Positions 36,426 to 44,848 of a stretch of 64,000 nt of DNA are shown piece after piece (position 1 is the first letter of the stretch; each line of letters starts with the position of its first letter). The position numbers and the translations under genes were made by a program. The DNA is from Inquilinus sp052078665 (GTDB taxonomy: Bacteria; Pseudomonadota; Alphaproteobacteria; DSM-16000; Inquilinaceae). The DNA lies in assembly GCF_052078665.1 (NCBI RefSeq), contig NZ_JBQJIK010000012.1, positions 1-64,000 of the forward strand, in the 5' to 3' direction. The notes under the pieces were generated by a model that worked only from the letters and a program-made list of their open reading frames with translations, was not told the DNA's origin and did no database searches.

Positions 36426-37316
36426 TCAGGTCACATGGCCCGCCACCCCGAACTCCGCCAGAATCCAGCCCCGCACCGCCGTTACGGTTTCGCTTTCGAC
36501 CCCCGGCCGGCGGACCAGGTGGAAGCCCATGCCTTCGATCGCCGGGCCGAAGGGCTGGACCAGCGTGCCGGCCGCCAGCTCCGCCGCCACCAGGGTCAGG
36601 CTCAGCAGGCCGACGCCGTGGCCGGCCGCGACCGCCTGGATGGCGTGGCTCTCATCGGTGCAGTGCAGGGCCGAGGCGCTCCGCTCCGGCAGCCCGGCGG
36701 CGGCGAACCAGCGCGGCCAGGACGGCTTCTCCGGATGCGGCACGCGCCATTCGAAATGGACCAGGCGGTGCTGCGCCAGCTGCTCCGGCGCCGTCAGCCC
36801 CAGCGCGGGATGGGCGACCGGCGCCAGCCGGTCGGTGCCGAGAAGTTCCGACCGCAGCCTGGGATACACGCCGCCGCCATAGCGGATGGCCAGGTCGGCG
36901 GTGCCGGCGGCCAGGTCCACCGGCTCGTCCGCCGCCAGCAGCCGCAGGGTGACGTCCGGCCGCCGCTCCTGGAACGACGCGACGCGGGGCACCAGCAGCC
37001 GGGCGGTGAAGGCGCGGGTGGCCGTGAGGGTCACGATGCTCGGCCGGGACCTGGCCGACAGCCCGTCGATGGTGCGGGCGAAGGCGTCGAAGCCGTCGCG
37101 CAGCACCGGGTACAGGCGCTGCGCCGCCTCGGTCATCACCACCTGCCGGGTCCGCCGCTCGAACAGCCGCAGGCCCATCGTCTCCTCCAGCAGGCGGATC
37201 TGATGGCTCACGGCCGTCGGGGTCACCAGCAGCTCCTCGGCCGCGCGCTTGAAGCTGAGATGGCGGGCGGCGGCCTCGAAGGCACGCAGGGCGGCAAGCG
37301 GGGGCAGGCGGCGCAT
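36426..37316 (-). CDS. LysR family transcriptional regulator (GcvA-like)
   Basis: A 296-residue regulator starting at ATG 37316. The winged helix-turn-helix is LAALRAFEAAARHLSFKRAAEELLVTPTAVSHQIRLLEE (core ELLVTPTAVSHQIR), followed by a periplasmic-binding-like effector domain with AIRYGGGVYPRLRSELLG. A longer start at 37349 (MAEVNSSV...) is possible but would place the dyad at 37333-37363 inside the coding region. It is divergent from the azoreductase gene, which it may control. Confidence 0.86.
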   Translation of the reverse strand: MRRLPPLAALRAFEAAARHLSFKRAAEELLVTPTAVSHQIRLLEETMGLRLFERRTRQVVMTEAAQRLYPVLRDGFDAFARTIDGLSARSRPSIVTLTATRAFTARLLVPRVASFQERRPDVTLRLLAADEPVDLAAGTADLAIRYGGGVYPRLRSELLGTDRLAPVAHPALGLTAPEQLAQHRLVHFEWRVPHPEKPSWPRWFAAAGLPERSASALHCTDESHAIQAVAAGHGVGLLSLTLVAAELAAGTLVQPFGPAIEGMGFHLVRRPGVESETVTAVRGWILAEFGVAGHVT

Positions 37317-37332
37317 GATGGTCCGAACGGAT

Positions 37333-37363
37333 GAATTCACCTCAGCCATAGGATGAGGAATTC
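37333..37363. promoter_or_regulatory. Imperfect dyad between LysR and azoreductase genes
   Basis: AATTCACCTCA and TGAGGAATT are inverted arms around a 9-base centre (GCCATAGGA). It lies 17-47 bases before the LysR ATG and 63-93 bases before the azoreductase ATG, a plausible LysR binding site for divergent control. Confidence 0.5.
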
Positions 37364-37425
37364 GCCTTTGTCCGCAAGCCGGAAAACGCACATCTCCTGG
37401 CCCGGAGATCTTCTGGAGCTCAGCC

Positions 37426-38082
37426 ATGACCACGATCCTGCACATCGATTCCAGCGCCCGCCTCGGCCGCTCGCACAGTCGGCGCCTGTCGGCCCGCTTC
37501 GTCGAGGCCTGGCTGGCCCGCCGGCCGGGCGACATGGTGATCCGCCGCGATGTCGGCCTGGAGCCGCCGCCGCCGGTGACCGAGGCCTGGATCGCCGCCG
37601 CCTTCACGAAACCCGATCGTCGGACGCCGGAGATGCGCGCCACCCTGGCGCTCAGCGACGCGCTGGTGGACGAGCTGGAGCGTGCCGACCTGATCGTCGC
37701 CGGGGTGCCGATGTACAATTTCGGTCTGCCGGCGCCGATGAAGGCCTGGGTCGACAACATCGTCCGGGTCGGCCGCACCTTCGGCTTCGACCGCAGCCGG
37801 CAAGGCGAGCCCTATTGGCCGATGCTGTCCGGCAAGCGGCTGGTGACGCTGGGCGCCCGCGGCGACTGGGGCTACGACCCGGGCGGGCGGCTGGCCGGCC
37901 TCAACCATGTCGAACCGCATCTGCACACGGTGTTCCGCTACATCGGCATCCCCGACGCGGTGTCGGTCGCGGCGGAATACGACGAGTTCGCCGATGAGCG
38001 GGTCGAGCGGTCGCTGCAGGCGGCGGAGGCCGAGATCGACCGGCTGGTGGCCCGGATAACGGCGGAGGCGCAGGCGGCTTGA
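37426..38082 (+). CDS. FMN-dependent NADH-azoreductase (AzoR type)
   Basis: A 218-residue flavodoxin-like cytosolic enzyme that reduces quinones and azo compounds with NAD(P)H. The FMN phosphate motif is IDSSARLGRSHSRRLS (about 6-21); the isoalloxazine loop GVPMYNFGLPAPMKAWVDNIVRVGRTF is almost identical to the family. A GGAG (37414-37417) precedes ATG 37426. The divergent LysR gene and the dyad between them suggest induction by a quinone or aromatic signal, as in other AzoR/LysR pairs; that link is inference. Confidence 0.92.
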   Translation: MTTILHIDSSARLGRSHSRRLSARFVEAWLARRPGDMVIRRDVGLEPPPPVTEAWIAAAFTKPDRRTPEMRATLALSDALVDELERADLIVAGVPMYNFGLPAPMKAWVDNIVRVGRTFGFDRSRQGEPYWPMLSGKRLVTLGARGDWGYDPGGRLAGLNHVEPHLHTVFRYIGIPDAVSVAAEYDEFADERVERSLQAAEAEIDRLVARITAEAQAA

Positions 38083-38138
38083 CGGCGCAGGCCGGCGGCG
38101 CTGAGCTGAGGCGCCGCCCCTCATCCGTCGGGACACCG

Positions 38139-38462
38139 ATGACAGCATCTTTCGGCACTGAGGCCCGACACCGTCTTGGCACCGCTCTGGCGGGCGCTGG
38201 ATTCCGCTGGGTGGCCGGGCGCGACGATCCGCAGGGCTTCGGCGACGGCCATGCCGATGCCTGTTCGCCGACGGCCTGCCTGCGCGTCGTCCGGGACCGG
38301 GGGCAGGTGTTCCTGCAGGCCCGGCCCGCCGATGCCGAGGATTGGATCGCGGTCGAGCGCCTTCTGCCCGATATCCCCGGCCCTGCACCCACGCTGGCTG
38401 CCGTTGCGGGCTATATCGAGGCGCATCTCCGGGACCTCACCGATGCGCTGACCGGCCGTTAG
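38139..38462 (+). CDS. Hypothetical small protein
   Basis: A 107-residue reading frame, MTASFGTEARHRLGTALAGAGFRWV, with one or two Cys (DACSPTACLR) and a mildly amphipathic C-terminal helix (AVAGYIEAHLRDLTDAL). I do not recognise a family. It follows the azoreductase by 56 bases; a TTG at 38079 overlapping the azoreductase stop would add 20 residues. Codon use is ordinary for the genome. It may be a real downstream gene or a chance frame. Confidence 0.5.
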   Translation: MTASFGTEARHRLGTALAGAGFRWVAGRDDPQGFGDGHADACSPTACLRVVRDRGQVFLQARPADAEDWIAVERLLPDIPGPAPTLAAVAGYIEAHLRDLTDALTGR

Positions 38463-38487
38463 CGGACGACCCGAGACTTTCACACAG

Positions 38488-38505
38488 CCGTCATCCGGCT
38501 GTCAT
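38488..38505 (+). promoter_or_regulatory. Candidate PHO box before the phytase-like gene
   Basis: CCGTCAT (38488-38494), four bases CCGG, then CTGTCAT (38499-38505): two direct 7-mers with the 11-base period of PhoB sites (CTGTCAT-N4-CTGTCAT). Thirteen of 14 positions match. It lies 46 bases before the ATG, where a PhoB site would replace the -35 element. Confidence 0.7.
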
Positions 38506-38551
38506 CGGCCGACCCCACTCTCCGGCCGCTTTCCGTTCGAGAGGGGGTTCC

Positions 38552-39934
38552 ATGCTTCCGTTCCGCAGTGCCGCCGTTTCCCTGCTTGTCCTGGCCCTGT
38601 CCGCCGCCGGCGCCCTGGCGGGCGACGACCCGGCGCCGCAGACCTATCCGGCGGTGCTGGAAGGCCATGCCGTGCTGCCGGCGATGACCTTCGCCGCGCC
38701 GCCGGCCGATGCGCCGGCAATGTTCGCCACCTCGGCCAAGTTCGCCGGCCCGACGCTGGCCCGGATCGACCGGCCGTTCAGCGTCATGGGCACCACCGGC
38801 AGCAAGGATGCCGTGCGCGAGACCGGCGTGCTGTTCCCCTTCGTCGGCCAGGCGGTGCAGGGCTTCAGCGGTATCCGGCCGGTCGGCAACGGCGAATACG
38901 TCGTCATCACCGACAACGGCTTCGGCGCCAAGGCGAATTCGCCGGACGCGATGCTGATGGTGCACCGGGTCAAGCCGGACTGGCAGACCGGCCGGGCGGC
39001 CGTTCTGAACACGCTGTTCCTGAGCGACCCGGACAAGAAGGTGCCGTTCCGCATCGTCACCGAGGCGACCCAGGAGCGCTATCTGACCGGCGCCGATTTC
39101 GACATCGAATCGGTGCAACTGGTCGGCGACCACTACTGGTTCGGCGATGAGCTGGGGCCGTTCCTGATCGAGACCGACGCCGCCGGCCGGGTGCTGACCG
39201 TGGTCGACACCGTGGTGGACGGCAAGCCGGTGCGCTCACCCGACAACCCGGACATCACCATGCCGGGCGCGCCCGGCCCGGTCGCCTTCGAATCGCGCCG
39301 CAGCAAGGGCTTCGAGGGCATGGCGGCGTCCGAGGACGGCAAGACCCTGTACCCGCTGCTCGAGGGCGGGCTGTGGGACGCGGCCAAGGGCGCGCCGGAA
39401 ACCGACGCCCAGGGCCATGAGGTTCTCCGCGTGCTCGAATTCGACGTCGCGTCGAAGAAATACACCGGCAAGTCGTGGAAGTACCGGCTCGAGGCCAACG
39501 GCAACTCGATCGGCGACTTCAACCTGATCGGCGGCACCCGCGGCCTGATCATCGAGCGCGACCAGGGCGAGGGCGACGCCGCCAAGGCCTGCCAGGGCGC
39601 GCCGAAGCCGGACTGCTTTGCCACCCCTGCCAAGCTGAAGCGGGTCTATCTGGTCGACTTGGCGGATGCCGATGCCGACGGCATCCTGCGCAAGATCGGC
39701 TCGATCGACCTGCTGGCGATCCAGGACCCGGACCACAAGGCGCGCCAGGGCGGCCATGACGGGGCGCTGAGCTTCCCCTTCGTCACCATCGAGAACGTGG
39801 CGCGGGTCGACGCCGACCACATCATCGTCGCCAACGACAACAACCTGCCCTTCTCCTCCGGCCGCGCCGTCGACCGGCAAGACGACGAGGAGTTCGTGCT
39901 GCTCAAGGTCACCGAACTGCTGAACGCGAAGTAG
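38552..39934 (+). CDS. Exported esterase-like protein of the phytase family
   Basis: A 460-residue secreted or periplasmic protein. The signal peptide is MLPFRSAAVSLLVLALSAAGALA, cleaved before GDDP. The mature part is a beta-propeller-like 'esterase-like activity of phytase' domain: FSGIRPVGNGEYVVITDNG, ESVQLVGDHYWFGDELGPFLIE, RSKGFEGMAASEDGKTLYPLLEGG and VDADHIIVANDNNLPFSSGR, with many acidic loops fit for Ca2+. The family is named for similarity to phytases; actual substrates are unproven. GAGGGGG lies 4-9 bases before the ATG. The PHO box suggests induction by phosphate starvation. Confidence 0.87.
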   Translation: MLPFRSAAVSLLVLALSAAGALAGDDPAPQTYPAVLEGHAVLPAMTFAAPPADAPAMFATSAKFAGPTLARIDRPFSVMGTTGSKDAVRETGVLFPFVGQAVQGFSGIRPVGNGEYVVITDNGFGAKANSPDAMLMVHRVKPDWQTGRAAVLNTLFLSDPDKKVPFRIVTEATQERYLTGADFDIESVQLVGDHYWFGDELGPFLIETDAAGRVLTVVDTVVDGKPVRSPDNPDITMPGAPGPVAFESRRSKGFEGMAASEDGKTLYPLLEGGLWDAAKGAPETDAQGHEVLRVLEFDVASKKYTGKSWKYRLEANGNSIGDFNLIGGTRGLIIERDQGEGDAAKACQGAPKPDCFATPAKLKRVYLVDLADADADGILRKIGSIDLLAIQDPDHKARQGGHDGALSFPFVTIENVARVDADHIIVANDNNLPFSSGRAVDRQDDEEFVLLKVTELLNAK

Positions 39935-39940
39935 CAGGGA

Positions 39941-39970
39941 CGGCCTCCGCGGGCTGGTCCCGCGGGGGCT
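39941..39970. terminator. Convergent hairpin between the phytase-like and MBL genes
   Basis: CCGCGGG (39947-39953) pairs with CCCGCGG (39959-39965) around CTGGT, extended by GCC/GGC. No long U-tract is present on either side, so termination strength is uncertain. Confidence 0.5.
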
Positions 39971-40798
39971 TCAATCCTCGACGAACCGCCAGCCCCGGCC
40001 GGCCGCTTCGATCCGGCCGGTCCGGCTGACATGGCTGCCGGTGACCAGCCAGCCATGCTTGGCCGCCTCCTCCAGCAGGAAGCGGCGGCTCTGCAAGGCC
40101 AGTGCCGGGTCGAGGTCGTAGGTGAGGCCGACCTCCGGGTCCTCGATCTGCGGATCGCCGAGATGGATGGCGTCGGCCCAGATCAGCAGGCTGTCCTGGC
40201 CCTCGCCGATGCGATAGCCGCTCTGCCCGGGCGTGTGGCCGGGCAGCGGCACGGCCTCGACGCCCGGCATCGCCTCGACCGGCCCCGGAGCGATGGTGCG
40301 GATGCGGCCGGCATAGGCCCGGGCCAGGTCGGCAGCTGTCTTGAAGTTGCCGCGCCGGGCCGGCGGAAAGGTCTCGGCGACCGCCGGATCGCCGTAGAAG
40401 GCGAGGTCCCGCTCCGGGATCAGGATCTCCGCGCGAGGTAGCCAAGGCCGGTCGCCGTCGAGCAGGCCCAGGGCGTGGTCGCCGTGCAGATGGGTCAGCA
40501 GCACGCGGTCGACCTCTTCGGGACGCACCCTGGCTGCCGCCAGGGCCGCGCGCGCCTTGCCCAGCGCCGGGCCCCAATGGTCGCCCGTGCCGGCATCGAT
40601 CAGCGAGACGCCGTTCGCCCCGGTCAGGAGATAGCAGTTGACGTCGATGCTGATCTTGTCGCCGGGCCAGCCGTCGATCAGGCGCCGGCTGGAATCCTCG
40701 CCGGCGGCATGGGTCAGCACGGACTTCGGGGCCTCGAAGATGCCGTCGAGCAGCACGGTGACATCGTAGCGGCCGAAGCGCCTGGCGGCAGCGGACAT
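39971..40798 (-). CDS. MBL-fold metallo-hydrolase
   Basis: A 275-residue cytosolic beta-lactamase-fold hydrolase. The metal motif HLHGDH appears in VLLTHLHGDHALGLL, followed by a distal His in PLPGHTPGQSGY and Asp in IWADAIHLGDPQ; the NCYLLTG and DAGTG blocks are standard. It resembles the lactonase-type (AHL or N-acyl) subgroup, but substrate cannot be told from sequence. No signal peptide. It lies 20 bases upstream of the hslU stop and reads the same way as hslVU. Confidence 0.88.
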   Translation of the reverse strand: MSAAARRFGRYDVTVLLDGIFEAPKSVLTHAAGEDSSRRLIDGWPGDKISIDVNCYLLTGANGVSLIDAGTGDHWGPALGKARAALAAARVRPEEVDRVLLTHLHGDHALGLLDGDRPWLPRAEILIPERDLAFYGDPAVAETFPPARRGNFKTAADLARAYAGRIRTIAPGPVEAMPGVEAVPLPGHTPGQSGYRIGEGQDSLLIWADAIHLGDPQIEDPEVGLTYDLDPALALQSRRFLLEEAAKHGWLVTGSHVSRTGRIEAAGRGWRFVED

Positions 40799-40818
40799 GT
40801 CGATTTCCTCGCCGGCGA

Positions 40819-42135
40819 CTACAGGATGAACTTGCTCAGATCGGCGTTCTTGGTCAGGGCGCCGACCTTGTCGTGGACATAGGCGGCGTCGATCCTCACC
40901 GTCTCGCCGGAGCGGTCGGAGGCGGTGAAGCTGACCTCGTCCAGCAGGCGCTCCAGCACCGTGTGCAGCCGCCGGGCGCCGATGTTCTCGACCGCACGGT
41001 TGACCTCCGCCGCCAGGTCGGCGAGCGCATCGATGGCGTCCTCGGTGAAGTCCAGCGTCACCTCCTCGGTGCCGAGCAGGGCGGTGTACTGCTTGACCAG
41101 ACTGTGCTCCGGCTCGGTCAGGATGCGGCGGAAATCGTCGCGGGTCAGGGCCTGCAGCTCGACCCGGATCGGCAGGCGGCCCTGCAGCTCCGGCAGCAGG
41201 TCCGACGGCTTGGCCAGCTGGAACGCGCCGGAGGCGATGAACAGGATGTAGTCGGTGCGCACCGTGCCGTATTTGGTCGCCACCTGGGTGCCCTCGATCA
41301 GCGGCAGCAGGTCGCGCTGCACGCCTTCGCGGCTGACATCGGCGCCCGCCCGCTCCGACCGCGCCGTGATCTTGTCGATCTCGTCCAGGAAGACGATGCC
41401 GTTCTGCTCGACCAGGTGGATGGCCTCGGCGGTCACCTTCTCCTGGTCCAGCAGCTTGTCCGATTCCTCGGCCATCAGCACGACATGGCTCTCCTGCACG
41501 CTCATGCGGCGCGGCTTGGTGCGGTTGCCGAAGGCCTTGCCGAGCATGTCGTTGAGGTTGAGCATCCCCATCTGGGCGCCCGGCATGCCGGGGATGTCGA
41601 AGGTCGGCAGCCCGCCGCCGGTGTCGGCGACCTGGATCTCGATCTCGCGGTCGTTCAGCTGGCCCTCGCGCAGCATCTTGCGGAACTTCTGCCGGGTCTC
41701 GGCCGAGGCGCTGTCGCCCACCAGCGCGTCCAGCACCCGCTCCTCGGCGCGGATCTCGGCCTTGGCCGCGACCTCCTTGCGCAGCGTGTCGCGGGTCATC
41801 TTGATCGCGATCTCCAGCAGGTCGCGGATGATCTGCTCGACATCGCGGCCGACATAGCCGACCTCGGTGAACTTGGTCGCCTCGACCTTCAGGAACGGCG
41901 CGTTGGCCAGCTTCGCCAGGCGGCGCGCGATCTCGGTCTTGCCGACGCCGGTCGGCCCGATCATCAGGATGTTCTTCGGCAGCACCTCCTCGCGCAGCGC
42001 CTCGGGCAGCTGCTGGCGGCGCCAGCGGTTGCGCAGGGCGATGGCGACGGCGCGCTTGGCGTCGTGCTGGCCGACGATGAAGCGGTCGAGCTCGGAGACG
42101 ATCTCGCGCGGGCTGAAATTGGCGGTGTCGGTCAT
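40819..42135 (-). CDS. hslU: ATP-dependent protease ATPase subunit HslU
   Basis: HslU is the AAA+ unfoldase that feeds proteins into HslV and is induced by heat. It is 438 aa with Walker A GPTGVGKT (60-67), Walker B GIVFLDEIDKI, the pore motif GYVGRDVEQIIRDL, the I domain (about 110-240) and C-terminal SKFIL, the tail that inserts into HslV. It is 46 bases downstream of hslV in the same operon. Confidence 0.97.
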   Translation of the reverse strand: MTDTANFSPREIVSELDRFIVGQHDAKRAVAIALRNRWRRQQLPEALREEVLPKNILMIGPTGVGKTEIARRLAKLANAPFLKVEATKFTEVGYVGRDVEQIIRDLLEIAIKMTRDTLRKEVAAKAEIRAEERVLDALVGDSASAETRQKFRKMLREGQLNDREIEIQVADTGGGLPTFDIPGMPGAQMGMLNLNDMLGKAFGNRTKPRRMSVQESHVVLMAEESDKLLDQEKVTAEAIHLVEQNGIVFLDEIDKITARSERAGADVSREGVQRDLLPLIEGTQVATKYGTVRTDYILFIASGAFQLAKPSDLLPELQGRLPIRVELQALTRDDFRRILTEPEHSLVKQYTALLGTEEVTLDFTEDAIDALADLAAEVNRAVENIGARRLHTVLERLLDEVSFTASDRSGETVRIDAAYVHDKVGALTKNADLSKFIL

Positions 42136-42181
42136 GTCGGGTCCTTCGCGGCGTCGGGTCGGCGGGTCGGCAGGGCCGCGA

Positions 42182-42730
42182 TCACAGGCTTTCCAGCGTG
42201 ACGTTATGGTTCGTGTAGATGCAGATGTCGCCGGCGATCTTCATCGCCTTGCGCGCCACCGTCTCGGCGTCCAGCTCCGGGCTCTCCATGAAGGCGCGGG
42301 CGGCGGCCAGGGCGAAGGGCCCGCCGGAGCCGATGCCGATCAGCCCGTCATCCGGCTCCAGCACGTCGCCGGTGCCGGTCAGGATCAGCGACACTCGGGC
42401 GTCGCACACCGCCATCATCGCCTCCAGCCGGCGCAGATAGCGGTCGGTACGCCAGTCCTTGGCCAGCTCGACGCAGGCCCGGGCCAGCTGGCCCGGATGC
42501 TTCTCCAGCTTGGCCTCGAGCCGCTCGAACAGGGCCATGGCGTCGGCGGTCGCCCCGGCGAAGCCGGCGATGACGCTGCCATCGCCCAGGCGCCGCACCT
42601 TGCGGGCGGTGCCCTTCATCACGGTGTTGCCGGCGGTGACCTGACCGTCGCCGGCGATGACGACGCGGTCGTTCTTGCGCACGGCGAGGATGGTGGTGCC
42701 GTGCCAGGCGGCACTCTCGGAAGACGACAT
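42182..42730 (-). CDS. hslV: ATP-dependent protease peptidase subunit HslV
   Basis: HslV is the threonine peptidase of the HslUV protease. It is 182 aa. The propeptide is MSSSESAAWHG, and mature Thr12 (TTILAVRKN) is the nucleophile; GDGQVTAGNTVMKGTARKVR and the C-terminal IYTNHN are typical. The start at 42730 follows the family N-terminus. A CTTGAT-N17-CAATCT pair at 42782-42811 could be a heat-shock (RpoH) promoter. Confidence 0.96.
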   Translation of the reverse strand: MSSSESAAWHGTTILAVRKNDRVVIAGDGQVTAGNTVMKGTARKVRRLGDGSVIAGFAGATADAMALFERLEAKLEKHPGQLARACVELAKDWRTDRYLRRLEAMMAVCDARVSLILTGTGDVLEPDDGLIGIGSGGPFALAAARAFMESPELDAETVARKAMKIAGDICIYTNHNVTLESL

Positions 42731-42781
42731 GCAGGAATCCGGAACGCTGGGGTTGGGGCGAGCCGTCCGGCCCGCACCGCC

Positions 42782-42811
42782 TAGATTGGACCGTCCGGCG
42801 GGGGGATCAAG
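42782..42811 (-). promoter_or_regulatory. Candidate heat-shock promoter for hslVU
   Basis: On the minus strand CTTGAT (42811-42806) is followed after 17 bases by CAATCT, resembling the RpoH pattern CTTGAA/C and CCATAT-like -10. It lies about 50-80 bases before the hslV ATG. A weak match, listed because hslVU is a classic RpoH target. Confidence 0.35.
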
Positions 42812-42943
42812 TCTTGCGGACCGTCCTGTCTGGACGATCGGGCCTATGGGAGTCGGCCGCAACCCCATGTGAGCCTGCGGTGTTTGGAGGTATTCTCGAT
42901 CATAGCCTGTCGACTTAAACTCGTCTGATCGTTGGGGGATACC

Positions 42944-43387
42944 ATGAGGGTGGGGAGCACGGTCAAATTTGCTGCCGCCCTTGCATTCAGCGGCTGTCTC
43001 TGCGTCATGGCGGCAGAAACCCGCTCAGAAGATGCCCGGCCGGACCAGACCCTAAAGCCGATGCGGAGCATCCAGATTGAAGTACCCATAGCAGAGATCA
43101 GCAATCTGATTGATCGGCTGAATATTTGGGCTCAGTCGGAAGGCTTCGCCACCAGGGTCAAACCGCCGCTTATTGCTGAAGACAGTTACCTTCTACAGTT
43201 TTTTCGCGAAGATCTGAGAGTTATCGGAACCAATGGCAACCCACGGGCGCGCGGCCATCTTTCGCTCTCTATTTACAAATCACATGATACCACCCAGATG
43301 ATTGCAATCGACTACGTGGCTCGCGAAATGGCAAAAGTAGGCAGATCGGTGCCGCAGGCGAAAGTGACGGAGACGCCGGGAAAATAG
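42944..43387 (+). CDS. Exported hypothetical protein, low GC
   Basis: A 147-residue protein with an N-terminal signal (VGSTVKFAAALAFSGCLCVMAAE), so it is exported; a lipobox is poor. The mature domain PMRSIQIEVPIAEISNLIDRLNIWA and LQFFREDLRVIGTNGNPRARG is not recognised by me. The gene is visibly poorer in GC than its neighbours (for example TTATTGCTGAAGACAG and TCTATTTACAAATC), which suggests recent transfer. GGGGGA precedes the ATG. It is inserted between hslV and hisB, which are usually adjacent. Confidence 0.65.
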   Translation: MRVGSTVKFAAALAFSGCLCVMAAETRSEDARPDQTLKPMRSIQIEVPIAEISNLIDRLNIWAQSEGFATRVKPPLIAEDSYLLQFFREDLRVIGTNGNPRARGHLSLSIYKSHDTTQMIAIDYVAREMAKVGRSVPQAKVTETPGK

Positions 43388-43531
43388 GCCTGACGCTTCA
43401 GGCTGGCTGCGGCGGTCAGATGCGTCCGCCGGCCTGGGCTACCATCGTCGGATTGGTCCGAGCCTCCCTGCCCTCCGGGCATGGCTCCTTCACTGGCGAT
43501 GCGCCGGGCTTCCTGATAAGACACCTGGGCC

Positions 43532-44194
43532 ATGGACGGAACCGCCTCCTCCCCAGCCCGCACCCGGCCGACCCGCAAGCCTGCCGCCGCTGCCGGCCGC
43601 CGCGCCACGGTCGACCGCGCCACCCGCGAGACGCGGATCAGCGCCACGGTCGATCTCGACGGCACCGGCCGCTCCGACATCCAGACCGGTGTCGGCTTCC
43701 TCGACCATATGCTGGACCAACTGGCCCGGCATGGGCTGTTCGACCTGACGGTCCGGGCCGAGGGCGACCTCCATATCGACTTCCACCACACCACCGAGGA
43801 TGTCGGCATCACCCTCGGCCAGGCCTTCGCCAAGGCGCTGGGCGACCGCCGCGGCATCCAGCGCTACGGCGAGGCGCATGTGCCGATGGACGAGGCGCTG
43901 TCCCGCGTCGCCGTCGACATCTCGGCCCGGCCTTATCTGGTGTGGGATGTCCGCTTCACCCGCGACAAGCTGGGCGAGATGGACACCGAGCTGTTCCGCG
44001 AATGGTTCCACGCCTTCGCCCAGAACGCCGGGCTGACGCTGCACGTCGCCAACCTGTACGGTGAGAACAACCACCACATCGTCGAAAGCTGCTTCAAGGC
44101 GCTGGCGCGCGCCCTGCGCGCCGCCACCGCCATCGACAGCCGCCGCCCGGACGCCGTGCCCTCGACCAAGGGCACGCTCGGCGGTTCCCTCTAG
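43532..44194 (+). CDS. hisB: Imidazoleglycerol-phosphate dehydratase
   Basis: HisB dehydrates imidazole glycerol phosphate in histidine synthesis. The 220-residue product has FLDHMLDQLARHGLFDL, DFHHTTEDVGITLG and ENNHHIVESCFKALARAL, the His/Glu metal ligands of the family. The N-terminal 30 residues (PARTRPTRKPAAAAGRRATV) are an Ala/Arg-rich extension beyond the normal start; a start near residue 27-33 is possible. No phosphatase domain is fused. It begins the his operon hisB-hisH-GNAT-hisA-hisF-hisE. Confidence 0.95.
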   Translation: MDGTASSPARTRPTRKPAAAAGRRATVDRATRETRISATVDLDGTGRSDIQTGVGFLDHMLDQLARHGLFDLTVRAEGDLHIDFHHTTEDVGITLGQAFAKALGDRRGIQRYGEAHVPMDEALSRVAVDISARPYLVWDVRFTRDKLGEMDTELFREWFHAFAQNAGLTLHVANLYGENNHHIVESCFKALARALRAATAIDSRRPDAVPSTKGTLGGSL

Positions 44195-44209
44195 CTCCGG
44201 GACTCCCGC

Positions 44210-44848
44210 ATGGCCATCGCCGTGATCGACTACGGCTCCGGCAATCTCCGCTCGGCCGCCAAGGCGCTGGAACGCGCCGCGGCGGAGCGCGGGGCGGCGC
44301 AGGAGATCATCGTCACCGCCGATGCCGAGGTGGTGCGCCGGGCCGACCGGCTGGTGCTGCCGGGTGTCGGCGCCTTCGGCGACTGCAGCCAGGCGCTGGG
44401 CGCCCTGCCGGGCATGCGCGAGACGCTGGAGGAGCGGGTGCGGCAGGCCGGCGTGCCGTTCCTCGGCATCTGCGTCGGCATGCAGGTGATGGCCGGGGTC
44501 GGCCATGAGCATGGCGATTTCCTCGGCCTCGACTGGATCCATGGCGCCGTGGTGCCGCTGGCCCCGGCCGACCCCGATCTGGTGGTGCCGCAGATGGGCT
44601 GGAACAACCTGGCGGTCGAGGAGGACCATCCGGTGCTGGATGGGCTCGCCGGCCAGGACGTCTATTTCGCCCATTCCTATGTGATGGTGCCGGCCGACCC
44701 GGCCGAGGTGCTGGCGACGGTGGACTATGGCGGCGCGCAGACCGCCGCGGTCGGCCGCGACAACTGGATCGGCGTGCAGTTCCATCCGGAGAAGAGCCAG
44801 GCGGCCGGCCTCAGGCTGCTCGGCAATTTCGTGACCTGGACACCATGA
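44210..44848 (+). CDS. hisH: Imidazole glycerol phosphate synthase glutaminase subunit
   Basis: HisH supplies ammonia from glutamine to HisF. It is 212 aa with the class I amidotransferase triad: Cys88 in GICVGMQVM, His and Glu in VQFHPEKSQAAG. It starts MAIAVIDYGSGNLRSAAKAL. Its stop overlaps the next gene by four bases. Confidence 0.96.
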   Translation: MAIAVIDYGSGNLRSAAKALERAAAERGAAQEIIVTADAEVVRRADRLVLPGVGAFGDCSQALGALPGMRETLEERVRQAGVPFLGICVGMQVMAGVGHEHGDFLGLDWIHGAVVPLAPADPDLVVPQMGWNNLAVEEDHPVLDGLAGQDVYFAHSYVMVPADPAEVLATVDYGGAQTAAVGRDNWIGVQFHPEKSQAAGLRLLGNFVTWTP

